64,000 nt of DNA from assembly GCF_024297145.1 (NCBI RefSeq), contig NZ_JANCTC010000002.1, positions 62,001 to 126,000 on the forward strand. The letters run 5' to 3'. Of this stretch, positions 8,614-17,684 are shown piece by piece; position 1 is the stretch's first letter; the number at the start of each line of letters is the position of its first letter. The stretch is from Mesorhizobium sp. LMG 17147 (GTDB lineage Bacteria; Pseudomonadota; Alphaproteobacteria; Rhizobiales; Rhizobiaceae). The notes beneath the pieces were generated by a model. The model was not told the origin of the DNA. It saw only the letters and a program-made list of their open reading frames with translations, and made no database searches. The position numbers and the translations under genes were made by a program.

Positions 8614-8807
8614 TTCCCTCTTTTTCATGTTTTGGCCGCATTTCCGCCTACGGTCCGCGCTCATTGTCGCCTTTGAGTAGCCCTCGGCAGAACGGTTGCG
8701 GACGGCAGCCGAAACCAAATTTTAACCGTGTTTCTTGAGCGTCGGTTAACCCAAACGTGGTTACTGGACGATCAATGAAATCACTCGAATTGCGAAGGAG
8801 AGGCGGC

Positions 8808-9314
8808 ATGGGCCGTATCGCAGCACTTACCACAAACCCGGTCATGATCGCGCTCGTCGCGATGCTCGCGATCACCGGTTGCGCCTCGAAGAAGACGCCG
8901 AACAGCGCCGCCGATCTCGGCCTCAACGGCGCCGGCGCGGCAACGCCCGGATCGGCCCAGGACTTTACCGTCAACATCGGCGACCGCATCTTCTTCGATA
9001 CCGATTCGTCCTCGATCCGCGCCGATGCGCAGACGACGCTGTCGCGCCAGGCGCAGTGGCTGAACCAGTACAAGCAGTATGCCATCGTCATCGAAGGCCA
9101 TGCCGACGAGCGCGGCACGCGCGAATACAATCTGGCGCTCGGCGCCCGCCGTGCTGCCGCCACCCGCGACTTCCTGGTTGCCAAAGGGGTTTCGGCACAG
9201 CGCCTGAAGACTGTTTCCTACGGCAAGGAGCGTCCGGTCGCGGTTTGCGACGACATCTCCTGCTGGTCGCAGAACCGCCGCGCCGTGACCACACTGAGCG
9301 GCGCCGGCTCCTGA
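8808..9314 (+). CDS. pal: Peptidoglycan-associated lipoprotein Pal
   Basis: A 168-residue outer-membrane lipoprotein. ATG 8808 is chosen because AAGGAG lies at 8795-8800 and it yields a 24-residue lipoprotein signal ending in the lipobox AITGC with Cys25; an in-frame ATG at 8775 would give an unusually long signal. The OmpA-like peptidoglycan-binding domain (about 60-165) has the family motifs FFDTDSSSI, GHADERGTREYNLALGARRA and SYGKERP. Pal ties the outer membrane to peptidoglycan and is the partner of TolB. A strong terminator follows at 9341-9366. Confidence 0.96.
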   Translation: MGRIAALTTNPVMIALVAMLAITGCASKKTPNSAADLGLNGAGAATPGSAQDFTVNIGDRIFFDTDSSSIRADAQTTLSRQAQWLNQYKQYAIVIEGHADERGTREYNLALGARRAAATRDFLVAKGVSAQRLKTVSYGKERPVAVCDDISCWSQNRRAVTTLSGAGS

Positions 9315-9340
9315 TCGGCAAAAATGCAACACTTGGTGCG

Positions 9341-9366
9341 AAAGGCGGCCGCAGGGCCGCCTTTTT
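9341..9366 (+). terminator. Rho-independent terminator after pal
   Basis: Stem GGCGGCC (9344-9350), loop GCAG, GGCCGCC (9355-9361), then five T residues (9362-9366); three A before the stem extend the pairing. A textbook intrinsic terminator between pal and cpoB. Confidence 0.9.
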
Positions 9367-9502
9367 CGTATCTGCTCGCTCCAAACAAAATTTGGCCGAA
9401 GTCTCACGTCCTGTTAAGAGCCGAGAGCGTCTGGCCAGTCCCCAGTTGGCTGGTCTACTTCGAGTGAGAGGCGCGCAACAATGGTTTCACGGCGAGAGGC
9501 AC

Positions 9503-10603
9503 ATGCATTTCAGATCGGTCTTGAGCGGCACCCTTGCGCTGCTGCTCGTATCAAGTATCGCGGCACTTGCTGACGGTATCGGGGCAAACGGCACCGGGCA
9601 GTCATCGGAAAGCGGTTTTTCCTTCCATCTGCCGACGATCAAACTGCCCGGCATTTTCGGCGAAAAGAAAAAGCCGGATCAGGTTCAATTCGCGCAACAG
9701 GATGGCACCGGCACGCCGGCGCTGGAGGAACAGCTCCGGCAGATGAACGGCAAGATCGAGGAACTCAATTTCCAGGTTCTGCAGATGCAGGAGCAGATCC
9801 GCAAGCAGCAGGAAGACAACGAATTCCGTTTCCAGCAGTTGGAAGGCGGTCCGCAAGGCGCGCAGCAGCCGGCCGGACAGAAGAAGTCCGAGGCCGCGCC
9901 CAGCAGCGACGGTAACGTGGCGGAGGTCCCGGCAACGCAGGCTCCGGCCGACGCGGGCAAGGCAGCAGACGGCGGCAAAAGCGTCGAAGACGTCATCATC
10001 GAATCGCCCAACGGCGATCCCGGCAAGCTGATCCCCGGCGCGCCGCCCAAGACGTTCGGCACCATCACCGTCGATAAAAACGGCAATGTCGTCGAAGCCG
10101 ATGGCAATGCGCAGGCGAACGCGCCGTCGCAGAATACGGCCCCGGCCAACGGCTCCAGCGCGGCCGGCAACAAGGCCGGTAAATCCGACGACACGGTGGT
10201 CGCGGCACTCCCATCGACCAACGACCCGGAGGAGCTTTACCGCAACTCTTACCAGTTCATCCTGTCGGGCGACTACAGCACCGCCGAACAGGGTTTCCGC
10301 GATCACATCGCCCGTTTTCCCCGGGACGCCAAAGCGGCGGATGCGCATTACTGGCTTGGTGAATCGCTGCTCGGCCAGCAGAAATACCGCGATGCGGCCG
10401 AGATTTTCCTCGCGGCCAGCAAGGACTATCCGAAGGCCAAGAAGGCGCCCGACATGCTGCTGAAGCTCGGCGTTTCACTGGTCGGGCTGAAGCAGCGCGA
10501 CGTGGCCTGTGCCACTTTCAGCGAGATCGGCAAGCGCTACCCTGATATTTCCGGCGCGCTCAAGGAGCGGGTCAAGCAGGAAAGGGCACTCGCGGCGTGC
10601 TAG
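9503..10603 (+). CDS. cpoB: Tol-Pal-associated periplasmic protein CpoB (YbgF)
   Basis: A 366-residue secreted protein. Signal peptide 1-23 (MHFRSVLSGTLALLLVSSIA). A coiled coil follows (about 73-115, ALEEQLRQMNGKIEEL), then a Pro/Ala/Gly-rich linker, and C-terminal TPR-like repeats (about 242-366: DPEELYRNSYQFILSGDY, AHYWLGESLLGQQKY, PDMLLKLGVSLVGL). CpoB couples Tol-Pal to peptidoglycan synthesis during constriction. Start ATG 9503 with GAGAGG at 9494-9499; the frame is open far upstream through pal but that part is a shadow. It follows the pal terminator, so it probably has its own promoter. Confidence 0.92.
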   Translation: MHFRSVLSGTLALLLVSSIAALADGIGANGTGQSSESGFSFHLPTIKLPGIFGEKKKPDQVQFAQQDGTGTPALEEQLRQMNGKIEELNFQVLQMQEQIRKQQEDNEFRFQQLEGGPQGAQQPAGQKKSEAAPSSDGNVAEVPATQAPADAGKAADGGKSVEDVIIESPNGDPGKLIPGAPPKTFGTITVDKNGNVVEADGNAQANAPSQNTAPANGSSAAGNKAGKSDDTVVAALPSTNDPEELYRNSYQFILSGDYSTAEQGFRDHIARFPRDAKAADAHYWLGESLLGQQKYRDAAEIFLAASKDYPKAKKAPDMLLKLGVSLVGLKQRDVACATFSEIGKRYPDISGALKERVKQERALAAC

Positions 10604-10657
10604 TTTTTCCGTTGCGTGTCGTTGCCGCAAAACCGGGCCCACGCTTGGGCGACATGC

Positions 10658-12151
10658 ATGACGCTCGACACCGAGCCTGACCTTTCGGATTTTTCGCGGA
10701 TCGACTTTTCCAACGGCGCTGTTGCGGCCGTATCCGGCGGCAGCGACTCGACCGCCCTTCTCCTCCTCCTCAAAGCTCATCTCGACCGTAACGCCCCGGC
10801 AACGAAATTGCTGGCGGTAACGATCGATCATCGATTGCGGCCGCAAGCGGCAGCGGAAGCGCAAGCCGTGGCCAGGCTGTGCGCGGCGCGCGGTATTGCC
10901 CATCGCGTTCTCGCCTGGTCGGGGCGCAAACCATCGACCGGCCTCCCCGCCGCCGCGCGCGAAGCCCGATACCGGCTGCTCGCCGAGGCCGCCGAAGCGG
11001 CAGGCATCGGCCTGATCCTGACTGGCCACACCGCCGACGACCAGGCCGAGACCGTGCTGATGCGGCAAACGCGGGACGAGTGGGCGCGTGACGAGCGGCC
11101 AACTGACGAGCGGCCAAGTGACGAGCGGCCAAGTGATGGCGGGCAAAGCGACGACGGGCGGCGCGAGGAAGGGCGGGGTCTTGCCGGGATGGCGCCGGCA
11201 ACCCTCTACGACTGGCGGCACTGGATCATGCGGCCACTGCTCGGCGTAAGGCGTGAGGCACTGCGCGAATTCCTGCGGCGTGAACAGGTTGCCTGGATCG
11301 AAGATCCGACCAATGCCGACACCGCTTTCGAGCGGCCGCGCGTCCGCGCAGCACTTGCCGAAGGCGATGGTGCGCCTCGTGTGGCTGAAGCGATAGCGCT
11401 GGCCAGAAAGGTGGCGGCCGAGCGTGAGCAACTGGGACGCCGCGCGGCCATGCTGATCCGCAGCTTGGCCTCCAGGCCAGCCGCCGGCCTCGTCCGCCTC
11501 GACCGGGATTTTGCGACTGAAAGCGACAGCGGGGCGGCTATTTATGCGCTGCGCATTCTGCTGGCGGCGACCGGCGGCACAGCTTTCCTTCCCGACCAGG
11601 CCCGCAGCGAAGCCCTTTTCGGCCGGCTCCGCACCGGGCCGCTTTGTGCCACATTGTCGCGGACCGTGATCGATGCCCGGCGTACCGGTATCTTTTTGCA
11701 TCGCGAATTGCGCGATCTGCCGCCCGCTGTCGAGGTTTCCGACAATGCCCTTTGGGACGGCCGCAGACGGATCACATTGGGCGACAGTTCAAGTGCATTG
11801 TTGATCGCGCCGCTGTTGGTAGCACCGCTCGGGGGGGCTCTTGCCGCAAAGCGGGCAATTGCCGGGCATGGCACGCCGGCAAGCCTTGTACGCGCAGCCC
11901 TGGCCGCCGAGCCGGCGCTATGGCGGGATGGCGAATGCCTTGGTCTGCCTGGGGAAGGCCCGGGTTTGCCCGGGGAGGGCCCGATGCCGGCGGCTGTCGC
12001 CGCATATCCGGCAGTCGCGCCCTTCGCCCGTTTCCTGCCGTCCTTCGATCTGGCGCCGGCCGATGCCGTCGCCGCCTTGCTTGGCGCGGCGCCGGTTCCA
12101 GCCTCGCCATTCGGCGGCCACAGTGCCGGCCTACCACGGGCGAAAGCTTAA
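10658..12151 (+). CDS. tilS: tRNA(Ile)-lysidine synthase TilS
   Basis: About 497 residues. The PP-loop ATP-binding motif SGGSDST is at 26-32, and TGHTADDQAETVLMR is the second conserved block. TilS adds lysine to C34 of the CAU-anticodon tRNA-Ile so that it reads AUA. ATG 10658 is the chosen start; a GTG at 10616 is in frame but neither has a clear ribosome-binding site. Odd feature: directly after AETVLMR, where the family has a short RGSG loop, there is a roughly 35-residue hydrophilic insert with DERPT/DERPS repeats, encoded by a 15-bp tandem repeat. A second small duplication, GLPGEGP twice, sits near the C-terminus. Confidence 0.9.
   Translation: MTLDTEPDLSDFSRIDFSNGAVAAVSGGSDSTALLLLLKAHLDRNAPATKLLAVTIDHRLRPQAAAEAQAVARLCAARGIAHRVLAWSGRKPSTGLPAAAREARYRLLAEAAEAAGIGLILTGHTADDQAETVLMRQTRDEWARDERPTDERPSDERPSDGGQSDDGRREEGRGLAGMAPATLYDWRHWIMRPLLGVRREALREFLRREQVAWIEDPTNADTAFERPRVRAALAEGDGAPRVAEAIALARKVAAEREQLGRRAAMLIRSLASRPAAGLVRLDRDFATESDSGAAIYALRILLAATGGTAFLPDQARSEALFGRLRTGPLCATLSRTVIDARRTGIFLHRELRDLPPAVEVSDNALWDGRRRITLGDSSSALLIAPLLVAPLGGALAAKRAIAGHGTPASLVRAALAAEPALWRDGECLGLPGEGPGLPGEGPMPAAVAAYPAVAPFARFLPSFDLAPADAVAALLGAAPVPASPFGGHSAGLPRAKA
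11089..11148 (+). repeat. 15-bp in-frame tandem repeat within tilS
   Basis: Units TGACGAGCGGCCAAC (11089-11103), TGACGAGCGGCCAAG (11104-11118 and 11119-11133) and the diverged TGATGGCGGGCAAAG (11134-11148) lie head to tail in frame, giving repeated DERPS-like pentapeptides in TilS. Copy number could vary between strains without breaking the frame. Confidence 0.88.
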
Positions 12152-12256
12152 CCGAGACCTGCTGTTATGCTTGGCAAGGGGAGACGCTCTCCCTATGTTA
12201 GGGCCAAGTTTCCTCTCACGACGCGTGTCCGCCCAGCGGCGCCAATGGGACAATTG

Positions 12257-14182
12257 ATGAATCCGAATTATCGCAACCTCGCGCTCTGGGCGATCATAGC
12301 GGTCCTGCTCATCGCTCTCTTCAATCTTTTCCAGACGCCGCAGACGCGTGGGGCCTCGAGCGATGTCCCCTATTCGCAGTTCCTGCAGGAAGTCGCCGCC
12401 GGACGGATCAAGTCGGTGACCATCGCCGGCGCCCGTATCTCCGGCAATTACACGGACAGCTCCAACGGCTTCCAGACCTATTCGCCTGGGGACCCGTCAC
12501 TGGTTTCGCGTCTGCAGGATAAGAACGTCACCATCAATGCGCGTCCTGAATCCGACGGCTCCAATTCGCTGTTCGGCACCCTGATCTCCTGGCTGCCGAT
12601 GATCCTCATCCTCGGCGTCTGGATATTCTTCATGCGCCAGATGCAGTCCGGTTCCGGCCGTGCCATGGGCTTCGGCAAGTCGAAGGCCAAGCTGTTGACC
12701 GAAGCGCATGGCCGCGTCACCTTCCAGGACGTCGCCGGCGTCGACGAAGCCAAGCAGGATCTGGAAGAGATCGTCGAGTTCCTGCGCGACCCGCAGAAAT
12801 TCCAGCGGCTCGGCGGCAAGATCCCGCGCGGCGTGCTGCTCGTCGGTCCTCCCGGAACCGGCAAGACGCTGCTCGCCCGCTCGGTCGCCGGTGAAGCCAA
12901 CGTGCCGTTCTTCACCATTTCGGGCTCGGACTTTGTCGAGATGTTCGTCGGCGTCGGCGCAAGCCGCGTCCGCGACATGTTCGACCAGGCCAAGAAGAAT
13001 GCGCCTTGCATCATCTTCATCGACGAAATCGACGCCGTCGGCCGCCATCGCGGTGCGGGCCTCGGCGGCGGCAATGACGAACGCGAGCAGACGCTGAACC
13101 AGCTGCTGGTCGAGATGGATGGCTTCGAATCCAACGAAAGCATCATCCTGATCGCCGCCACCAACCGGCCCGACGTGCTCGATCCGGCGCTGCTCAGGCC
13201 GGGCCGCTTCGATCGCCAGGTGGTGGTGCCGAACCCCGACATCGTCGGCCGCGAAAAGATCCTGAAGGTGCATGTGCGCAACGTGCCGCTGGCGCCCAAT
13301 GTCGACCTCAAGGTGATCGCGCGCGGCACGCCGGGCTTTTCCGGCGCCGACCTGATGAACCTGGTCAACGAGTCCGCCCTGATGGCGGCACGGCGCAACA
13401 AGCGCCTCGTCACCATGGCCGAATTCGAGGACGCCAAGGACAAGATCATGATGGGCGCCGAGCGCCGCTCGTCGGCGATGACGCAGGCCGAGAAGGAGCT
13501 GACCGCCTATCACGAGGCCGGCCACGCCATTCTGGCGCTCAACGTGCCGTCCGCCGATCCGCTGCACAAGGCGACCATCATTCCGCGCGGCCGGGCACTC
13601 GGCATGGTCATGCAGCTGCCGGAAGGCGACCGCTATTCGATGAGCTACAAATACATGATCTCGCGGCTCGCCATCATGATGGGCGGCCGTGTCGCTGAGG
13701 AGTTCAAGTTCGGCAAGGAGAACATCACATCGGGCGCCTCCTCCGATATCGAGCAGGCGACCAAGCTGGCGCGCGCCATGGTGACGCGCTGGGGCTTCTC
13801 CGACAAGCTCGGCCATGTCGCCTATGGCGACAACCAGGAGGAGGTGTTCCTCGGCCATTCGGTGGCGCGCACGCAGAACATCTCGGAAGAGACGGCGCAG
13901 ATCATCGACGCCGAAGTGCGCCGACTGATCGACGAGGCCTATTGCACGGCAAGGTCAATCCTGACCAAGAAGAAGAAGGAATGGATCGCGCTGGCGCAAG
14001 GCCTGCTCGAATACGAGACGCTGTCGGGCGAGGAGATCAAGCAGCTGATCGCCGGCAATAAGCCCGCACGCGACCTCGGCGACGACACGCCGCCGAGCCG
14101 TGGCTCGGCCGTACCAAAGTCCGGCCGCCGCAAGAAGGGCCCCGAGCCCGAAGGCGGCATGGAACCCCAGCCGTCAAGCTAG
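12257..14182 (+). CDS. ftsH: ATP-dependent zinc metalloprotease FtsH
   Basis: A 641-residue membrane-bound AAA+ protease that degrades short-lived cytoplasmic and misfolded membrane proteins. Membrane helices at about 8-26 and 108-127 flank a periplasmic domain. Walker A GPPGTGKT (197-204), Walker B IIFIDEID, the second region of homology, and the zinc site HEAGH (in [11 protein letters not shown], about 420) are intact. ATG 12257 ([11 protein letters not shown]) is chosen; GGGA lies at 12247-12250. An upstream in-frame ATG at 12245 is possible. tilS ends 105 bases upstream, so co-transcription is likely. A strong terminator follows at 14203-14238. Confidence 0.96.
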   Translation: MNPNYRNLALWAIIAVLLIALFNLFQTPQTRGASSDVPYSQFLQEVAAGRIKSVTIAGARISGNYTDSSNGFQTYSPGDPSLVSRLQDKNVTINARPESDGSNSLFGTLISWLPMILILGVWIFFMRQMQSGSGRAMGFGKSKAKLLTEAHGRVTFQDVAGVDEAKQDLEEIVEFLRDPQKFQRLGGKIPRGVLLVGPPGTGKTLLARSVAGEANVPFFTISGSDFVEMFVGVGASRVRDMFDQAKKNAPCIIFIDEIDAVGRHRGAGLGGGNDEREQTLNQLLVEMDGFESNESIILIAATNRPDVLDPALLRPGRFDRQVVVPNPDIVGREKILKVHVRNVPLAPNVDLKVIARGTPGFSGADLMNLVNESALMAARRNKRLVTMAEFEDAKDKIMMGAERRSSAMTQAEKELTAYHEAGHAILALNVPSADPLHKATIIPRGRALGMVMQLPEGDRYSMSYKYMISRLAIMMGGRVAEEFKFGKENITSGASSDIEQATKLARAMVTRWGFSDKLGHVAYGDNQEEVFLGHSVARTQNISEETAQIIDAEVRRLIDEAYCTARSILTKKKKEWIALAQGLLEYETLSGEEIKQLIAGNKPARDLGDDTPPSRGSAVPKSGRRKKGPEPEGGMEPQPSS

Positions 14183-14202
14183 GGACAGGACAGATCGACT
14201 TC

Positions 14203-14238
14203 GAAACGCCGCGGGCTCTAACCGCGGCGTTTCCTTTT
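14203..14238 (+). terminator. Rho-independent terminator after ftsH
   Basis: Stem GAAACGCCGCGG (14203-14214) and its exact complement CCGCGGCGTTTC (14222-14233) around a 7-base loop, followed by CTTTT. Confidence 0.88.
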
Positions 14239-14251
14239 GATGTTCGCGAAG

Positions 14252-14475
14252 GCGCTGAAGCTGCCGATCTCCCCACTTGTGCAGGGCTATCGCAGGTGGA
14301 AAACCGAGGCTTTCGCCCTACGATGATCCCTAACCTCATAAAGGGAAGGGAAACTCGGCGCCGACCTGGGCAAATTGCCTGCCTTTCCGGCGCCAAGGGC
14401 TCAACGGCGCCGACGACCCGCCCTCCGAGGCGGGTTCTTTGCTTCCGGCGGCGGACAGAGGGAGCGAAGGAACGC
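14252..14475. repeat. Diverged copy of a dispersed palindromic repeat (non-coding gap after ftsH)
   Basis: The 403-base gap 14183-14585 holds no gene. Its start (14252-14281, CGCTGAAGCTGCCGATCT then CCCCACTTG) and end (14453-14475, GGACAGAGGGAGCGAAGG then AACGC) match the inner and outer parts of the right arm of the palindromic element at 31486-31645, which has CGCTGAAACTGCCGATCT and GGACAGAGGGGGGCGCGAAGG. The middle is unrelated or decayed. A separate terminator-like hairpin lies at 14416-14440. It looks like a decayed family member. Confidence 0.6.
14416..14440 (+). terminator. Second terminator-like hairpin downstream of ftsH
   Basis: Stem ACCCGCC (14416-14422) and GGCGGGT (14429-14435) with a 6-base loop, followed by TCTTT. 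It lies within the decayed repeat and may be a back-up terminator. Confidence 0.5.
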
Positions 14476-14527
14476 GATCTGACAGTTGGTCCGACGTCGG
14501 AAGGCCCTCTCACTTGTTCGGCAATAA

Positions 14528-14561
14528 CAAAAAAGCCCGCGAACCTTGCGGCTCGCGGGCT
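14528..14561 (-). terminator. Rho-independent terminator of the Cys-repeat secreted protein gene
   Basis: On the minus strand AGCCCGCGA and TCGCGGGCT pair (plus-strand 14534-14542 and 14553-14561) and are followed by a run of T (plus-strand A-run 14529-14534). It lies 25 bases after the stop of the minus-strand gene. Confidence 0.85.
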
Positions 14562-14585
14562 CCCATCGTTGGATGATGGCGCCGG

Positions 14586-15572
14586 TCAGCTCTTCAGCTT
14601 GGCGTTGCAGAGGCTGTAGAAGCCGCCGCCCTTCTGGATCCACCTGAGGCCGCCCAGCGTGTTGGCGTCCTTGTTGGCGTAATAGAGGTCGAGGCAGGTG
14701 TGCATGCGGCCCTTGGCCGGGGTCTCGGTTGCATACTTCTTGGAGATCGCCGTCGGGAATTTCACGCCCTGGGGAGCGGTGATGGTCGGCGGCTGCGGAT
14801 CGCCGGTATACTTGGCATCAGGAGCCGGCAGGGTGTCGTCGTCGGCTGCGCCGGCGCCGCATTGGCTCTTGCGGAAGTCGTTCCACTTCATGCCGTTCAG
14901 CGTGTTGCCGGCCTTGGCAGCCTGATATTTGGCGCTGCAATCCGCCATGCTGAGGCCTTTGCCGGAATCGGTCGCCGCGGCTGTCGCCGCCTCGGCAGGT
15001 GCCGCGGCAGGCTGTGCCGCTGCAGTTGCGCCGGCGGCGCATTCACTCTTGCGGAAGTCGTTCCATTTCATGCCGTTGAGAGTGCCGGCAGCCTTGGCGG
15101 CCTGGTATTTGGTGCTGCATTCCTTGGCCGTCAGGCCCGGCGCAGCGTCGTCGGCGGCTGCCGCAGCCTTGGTCGTGGCGGCGGGTTGTGCGGCTGCCGT
15201 CGCGTCGGCGGCGCACTGGGTCTTGCGGAAATCGTTCCACTTCATGCCGTTCAGCGTGCCGGCGGCTTTTGCCGCCTGGTACTTGGTGCTGCACTCCTTC
15301 GCCGTCAGGCCCGGTGCCGCATCGTCGCCGGCGGCTGCCTTGGTGGTGTCGGTGGCCGTGGCTGGGGCGGTCTCGGTTGTAGCGGCGGTGGCATCGGTGC
15401 CGCATTGCGCCTTGCGGAACTGGTTCCAGTTCTGCCCGCCAAGCGTTCCCGCATCCTTCGCCGCGTTATACTTGGTGCTGCACTCGGCCATGGTCAGCGC
15501 ATTGGCAGGCGCCGCCAGGAACAAGGTCGCGACGGCAAGACCCGTCAAAGTGGCAAGTCGGTGGATGAGCAT
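14586..15572 (-). CDS. Secreted protein of five Cys-pair repeat modules, function unknown
   Basis: A 328-residue protein with a signal peptide (1-25, ending PANA). The mature part has four near-identical 28-residue modules, with the pattern CSTKYQAAKAAGTLNGMKW then NDFRKxxC, and one diverged module at the C-terminus. Cys pairs are 31/57, 94/120, 152/178, 212/238 and 293/322; the first four are all 26 apart. Ala/Thr/Pro-rich linkers separate them. Each module probably closes on one disulfide in the periplasm or outside the cell, with the invariant Trp in a small core. I do not recognise a characterised family; small PsiF-like Cys repeats are a loose analogy only. GGGAGAA precedes the ATG. It has its own terminator (14528-14561). 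Confidence 0.8.
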   Translation of the reverse strand: MLIHRLATLTGLAVATLFLAAPANALTMAECSTKYNAAKDAGTLGGQNWNQFRKAQCGTDATAATTETAPATATDTTKAAAGDDAAPGLTAKECSTKYQAAKAAGTLNGMKWNDFRKTQCAADATAAAQPAATTKAAAAADDAAPGLTAKECSTKYQAAKAAGTLNGMKWNDFRKSECAAGATAAAQPAAAPAEAATAAATDSGKGLSMADCSAKYQAAKAGNTLNGMKWNDFRKSQCGAGAADDDTLPAPDAKYTGDPQPPTITAPQGVKFPTAISKKYATETPAKGRMHTCLDLYYANKDANTLGGLRWIQKGGGFYSLCNAKLKS

Positions 15573-16106
15573 GCGTTTTCTCCCTGTGGCAGTTCATGAT
15601 ATGTCCCAGTGCAGCAATAGCGCTCAACGGCTGGTTGCGCCAGATGCTAAGTAGCGTAGAGACAAATTTAGAAGTGCATTCTTTTCTTTAAGGTGATGAA
15701 TTCGTTGCCGGGACCGTCTCCGAGCCAAATTCGTCCGGGTGCATTGCACGGAGAGCGCGCATATGGCTGGTTCCCAGCGAGGCCACTGCGTCACATGAGG
15801 GACAGTCAAATCGGCGGGTGCGGAGGACCTGAGCCTACCGCTGTCTGGAGCCGCACGATGCGGACTCGGGTTCAAGGCCACACTGCCACAGACCAAAGGA
15901 TCCAGATGAGTTTGAGTTGACGTTTCTGATGCTGCTGCCGCAACAAGGGCTCGGAACTTGAAAATCAACACACTAGCGTGACGCAAAACACACAAAACAA
16001 CAATTTTCTAAGGATTGGTCGTCCATAATCATACAATGTGATGACGGGGCTTGGGCCATTTTATGGCATGAGATGCTCGGAAAGAACCATCGGGAAGCTG
16101 GCGAAC
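15573..16106. other. Gene-free 534-base region between the Cys-repeat gene and glmM
   Basis: No ORF here looks coding (only short overlapping frames on both strands with unlikely composition). The region is locally AT-rich near 15660-15700 and 15960-16040, and must hold the divergent promoters of the minus-strand secreted protein and of glmM. No RNA gene or repeat was recognised. Confidence 0.5.
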
Positions 16107-17459
16107 ATGGCAGGACATTATTTCGGTACGGATGGCATTCGTGGGCGAGCCAACAAGTTTCCAATGACGGCGGAGGTCGCCATGCGGGTCGGCATGGCCG
16201 CCGGCCTCTCCTTCCAGCGCGGCAGCCACCGCCACCGCGTCGTGCTCGGCAAGGATACCAGGCTTTCCGGCTACATGATCGAGAACGCGATGGTATCCGG
16301 CCTGTGCGCCGCCGGCATGGATGTCTTCCTGCTCGGCCCTATCCCGACGCCCGCTGTTGCCATGCTGGTGCGCTCGCTGCGCGCCGATATCGGGGTGATG
16401 ATTTCTGCCTCGCACAACCCCTATTACGACAATGGCATCAAGCTGTTCGGCCCCGATGGCTACAAGCTGTCCGATGAGATCGAGGAGCGTATCGAGGGGA
16501 TGCTCGACAAGGATATCGAATTGGCGCTCGCCGATTCCGATGGGCTCGGCCGCGCCAAACGCGTCGACGGCGTGCATGACCGCTATATCGAATTCGCCAA
16601 GCGCACGTTGCCGCGCTCAATGTCGCTGTCGGGCCTGCGCATCGTCGTCGATTGCGCCAACGGCGCCGCCTACAAGGTGGCGCCCGACGCGCTGTGGGAA
16701 CTCGGCGCCGAGGTCGTCGCCATCAATGTCGAGCCGAACGGCTTCAACATTAACAAGGAATGCGGCTCGACTCATCCGGCCGGCTTGCAAAAGAAGGTGC
16801 ACGAAGTGCGCGCCGATATCGGCATTGCGCTCGACGGCGATGCCGACCGCGTCGTCATCGTCGACGAGAACGGCGCGATCGTCGATGGCGACCAGATCAT
16901 GGCGCTGATTGCCGAGTCCTGGCACCAGAGCGGGCGGCTGGCCGGCGGCGGTGTCGTCTCGACGGTGATGTCCAATCTCGGCCTCGAACGCTTCCTCGGC
17001 GATATGAACCTGCAGTTGCATCGCACCAAGGTCGGCGACCGCTATGTCGTCGAGCACATGCGTGCCCATGGGCTCAATATCGGCGGCGAACAGTCGGGTC
17101 ACATCGTGCTGTCCGACTTTTCGACCACCGGCGACGGCCTTGTCTCGGCGCTGCAGGTGCTCGCCTGCATCAAGCGGCAGAACCGGCCGGTGAGCGAACT
17201 GTCGAAGAAGTTCGAGCCGGTGCCGCAGCTGTTGAAGAATGTGCATATTTCCGGCGGCAAGCCGCTCGAGGAGGCGCCGGTCAAGGCAGCGATCGAAGAT
17301 GCGCGCAATCGCCTCGGTAAGGCCGGGCGCCTGGTCATCCGGCCATCCGGCACGGAGCCGCTCATCCGCGTCATGGCGGAAGGCGACGACCCACAACTTG
17401 TCGAGTCCGTCGTCAACGACATCGTCGAGGTCATTTCGGAAACGCGCAGCGCCGCCTGA
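16107..17459 (+). CDS. glmM: Phosphoglucosamine mutase GlmM
   Basis: A 450-residue enzyme converting glucosamine-6-phosphate to glucosamine-1-phosphate for peptidoglycan and lipopolysaccharide. It begins [13 protein letters not shown], the family start; the phosphorylated active-site serine is Ser102 in MISASHNP; the Mg2+ loop is DGDADR; the sugar loop GGEQSGH and the C-terminal phosphate loop [11 protein letters not shown] are present. ATG 16107 gives the conserved N-terminus; upstream in-frame ATGs lack conservation. A terminator follows at 17481-17510. In related genomes glmM commonly follows ftsH; here a minus-strand gene lies between. Confidence 0.96.
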   Translation: MAGHYFGTDGIRGRANKFPMTAEVAMRVGMAAGLSFQRGSHRHRVVLGKDTRLSGYMIENAMVSGLCAAGMDVFLLGPIPTPAVAMLVRSLRADIGVMISASHNPYYDNGIKLFGPDGYKLSDEIEERIEGMLDKDIELALADSDGLGRAKRVDGVHDRYIEFAKRTLPRSMSLSGLRIVVDCANGAAYKVAPDALWELGAEVVAINVEPNGFNINKECGSTHPAGLQKKVHEVRADIGIALDGDADRVVIVDENGAIVDGDQIMALIAESWHQSGRLAGGGVVSTVMSNLGLERFLGDMNLQLHRTKVGDRYVVEHMRAHGLNIGGEQSGHIVLSDFSTTGDGLVSALQVLACIKRQNRPVSELSKKFEPVPQLLKNVHISGGKPLEEAPVKAAIEDARNRLGKAGRLVIRPSGTEPLIRVMAEGDDPQLVESVVNDIVEVISETRSAA

Positions 17460-17480
17460 TCTCCCTCCCAACACCGGTTC

Positions 17481-17510
17481 AAAGCCCGCCTTGCCAGCGG
17501 GCTTTTTATT
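17481..17510 (+). terminator. Rho-independent terminator after glmM
   Basis: Stem AAAGCCCGC (17481-17489) and GCGGGCTTT (17497-17505), 7-base loop, then TTATT. Confidence 0.88.
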
Positions 17511-17565
17511 GAGTCGCGGCCAATCCCGCCTGCAGCAACGGCGGCCGGATTGTTCGAATTTTAGA

Positions 17566-17624
17566 GATTCGTGGTTAATCAATACGGTTAAACGCCTTTT
17601 AACCTTTCCGATTCATTATCCACA
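17566..17624 (+). promoter_or_regulatory. CtrA box, consensus DnaA box and two GANTC sites upstream of an outer-membrane barrel gene
   Basis: TTAA-N7-TTAAC, the full CtrA consensus, lies at 17588-17603. A perfect DnaA box TTATCCACA is at 17616-17624. CcrM methylation sites (GATTC) are at 17566-17570 and 17610-17614. All are within 60 bases, 61-119 bases before the ATG at 17685. CtrA, DnaA and CcrM are the core alphaproteobacterial cell-cycle regulators. The sites are seen directly; regulation is inference. Confidence 0.55.
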
Positions 17625-17684
17625 ACTGAGGTCAATCACATTTCGGGCGCGTTCGCCGTTCGAGGGTTCTCAGGAGTGATAAGC

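Noticed and set aside
8879..9502. Upstream extension of the cpoB frame through pal
   Set aside because: The segment overlaps pal and a terminator (9341-9366); the signal peptide and ribosome-binding site place the start at 9503.
12497..13858. 453-codon open frame opposite ftsH
   Set aside because: Antisense shadow in GC-rich DNA; no conserved features, and ftsH is clearly coding.
14700..15654. Plus-strand frames opposite the Cys-repeat secreted protein
   Set aside because: Repetitive composition comes from the repeats on the minus strand; the minus-strand protein has a signal peptide, ribosome-binding site and terminator.
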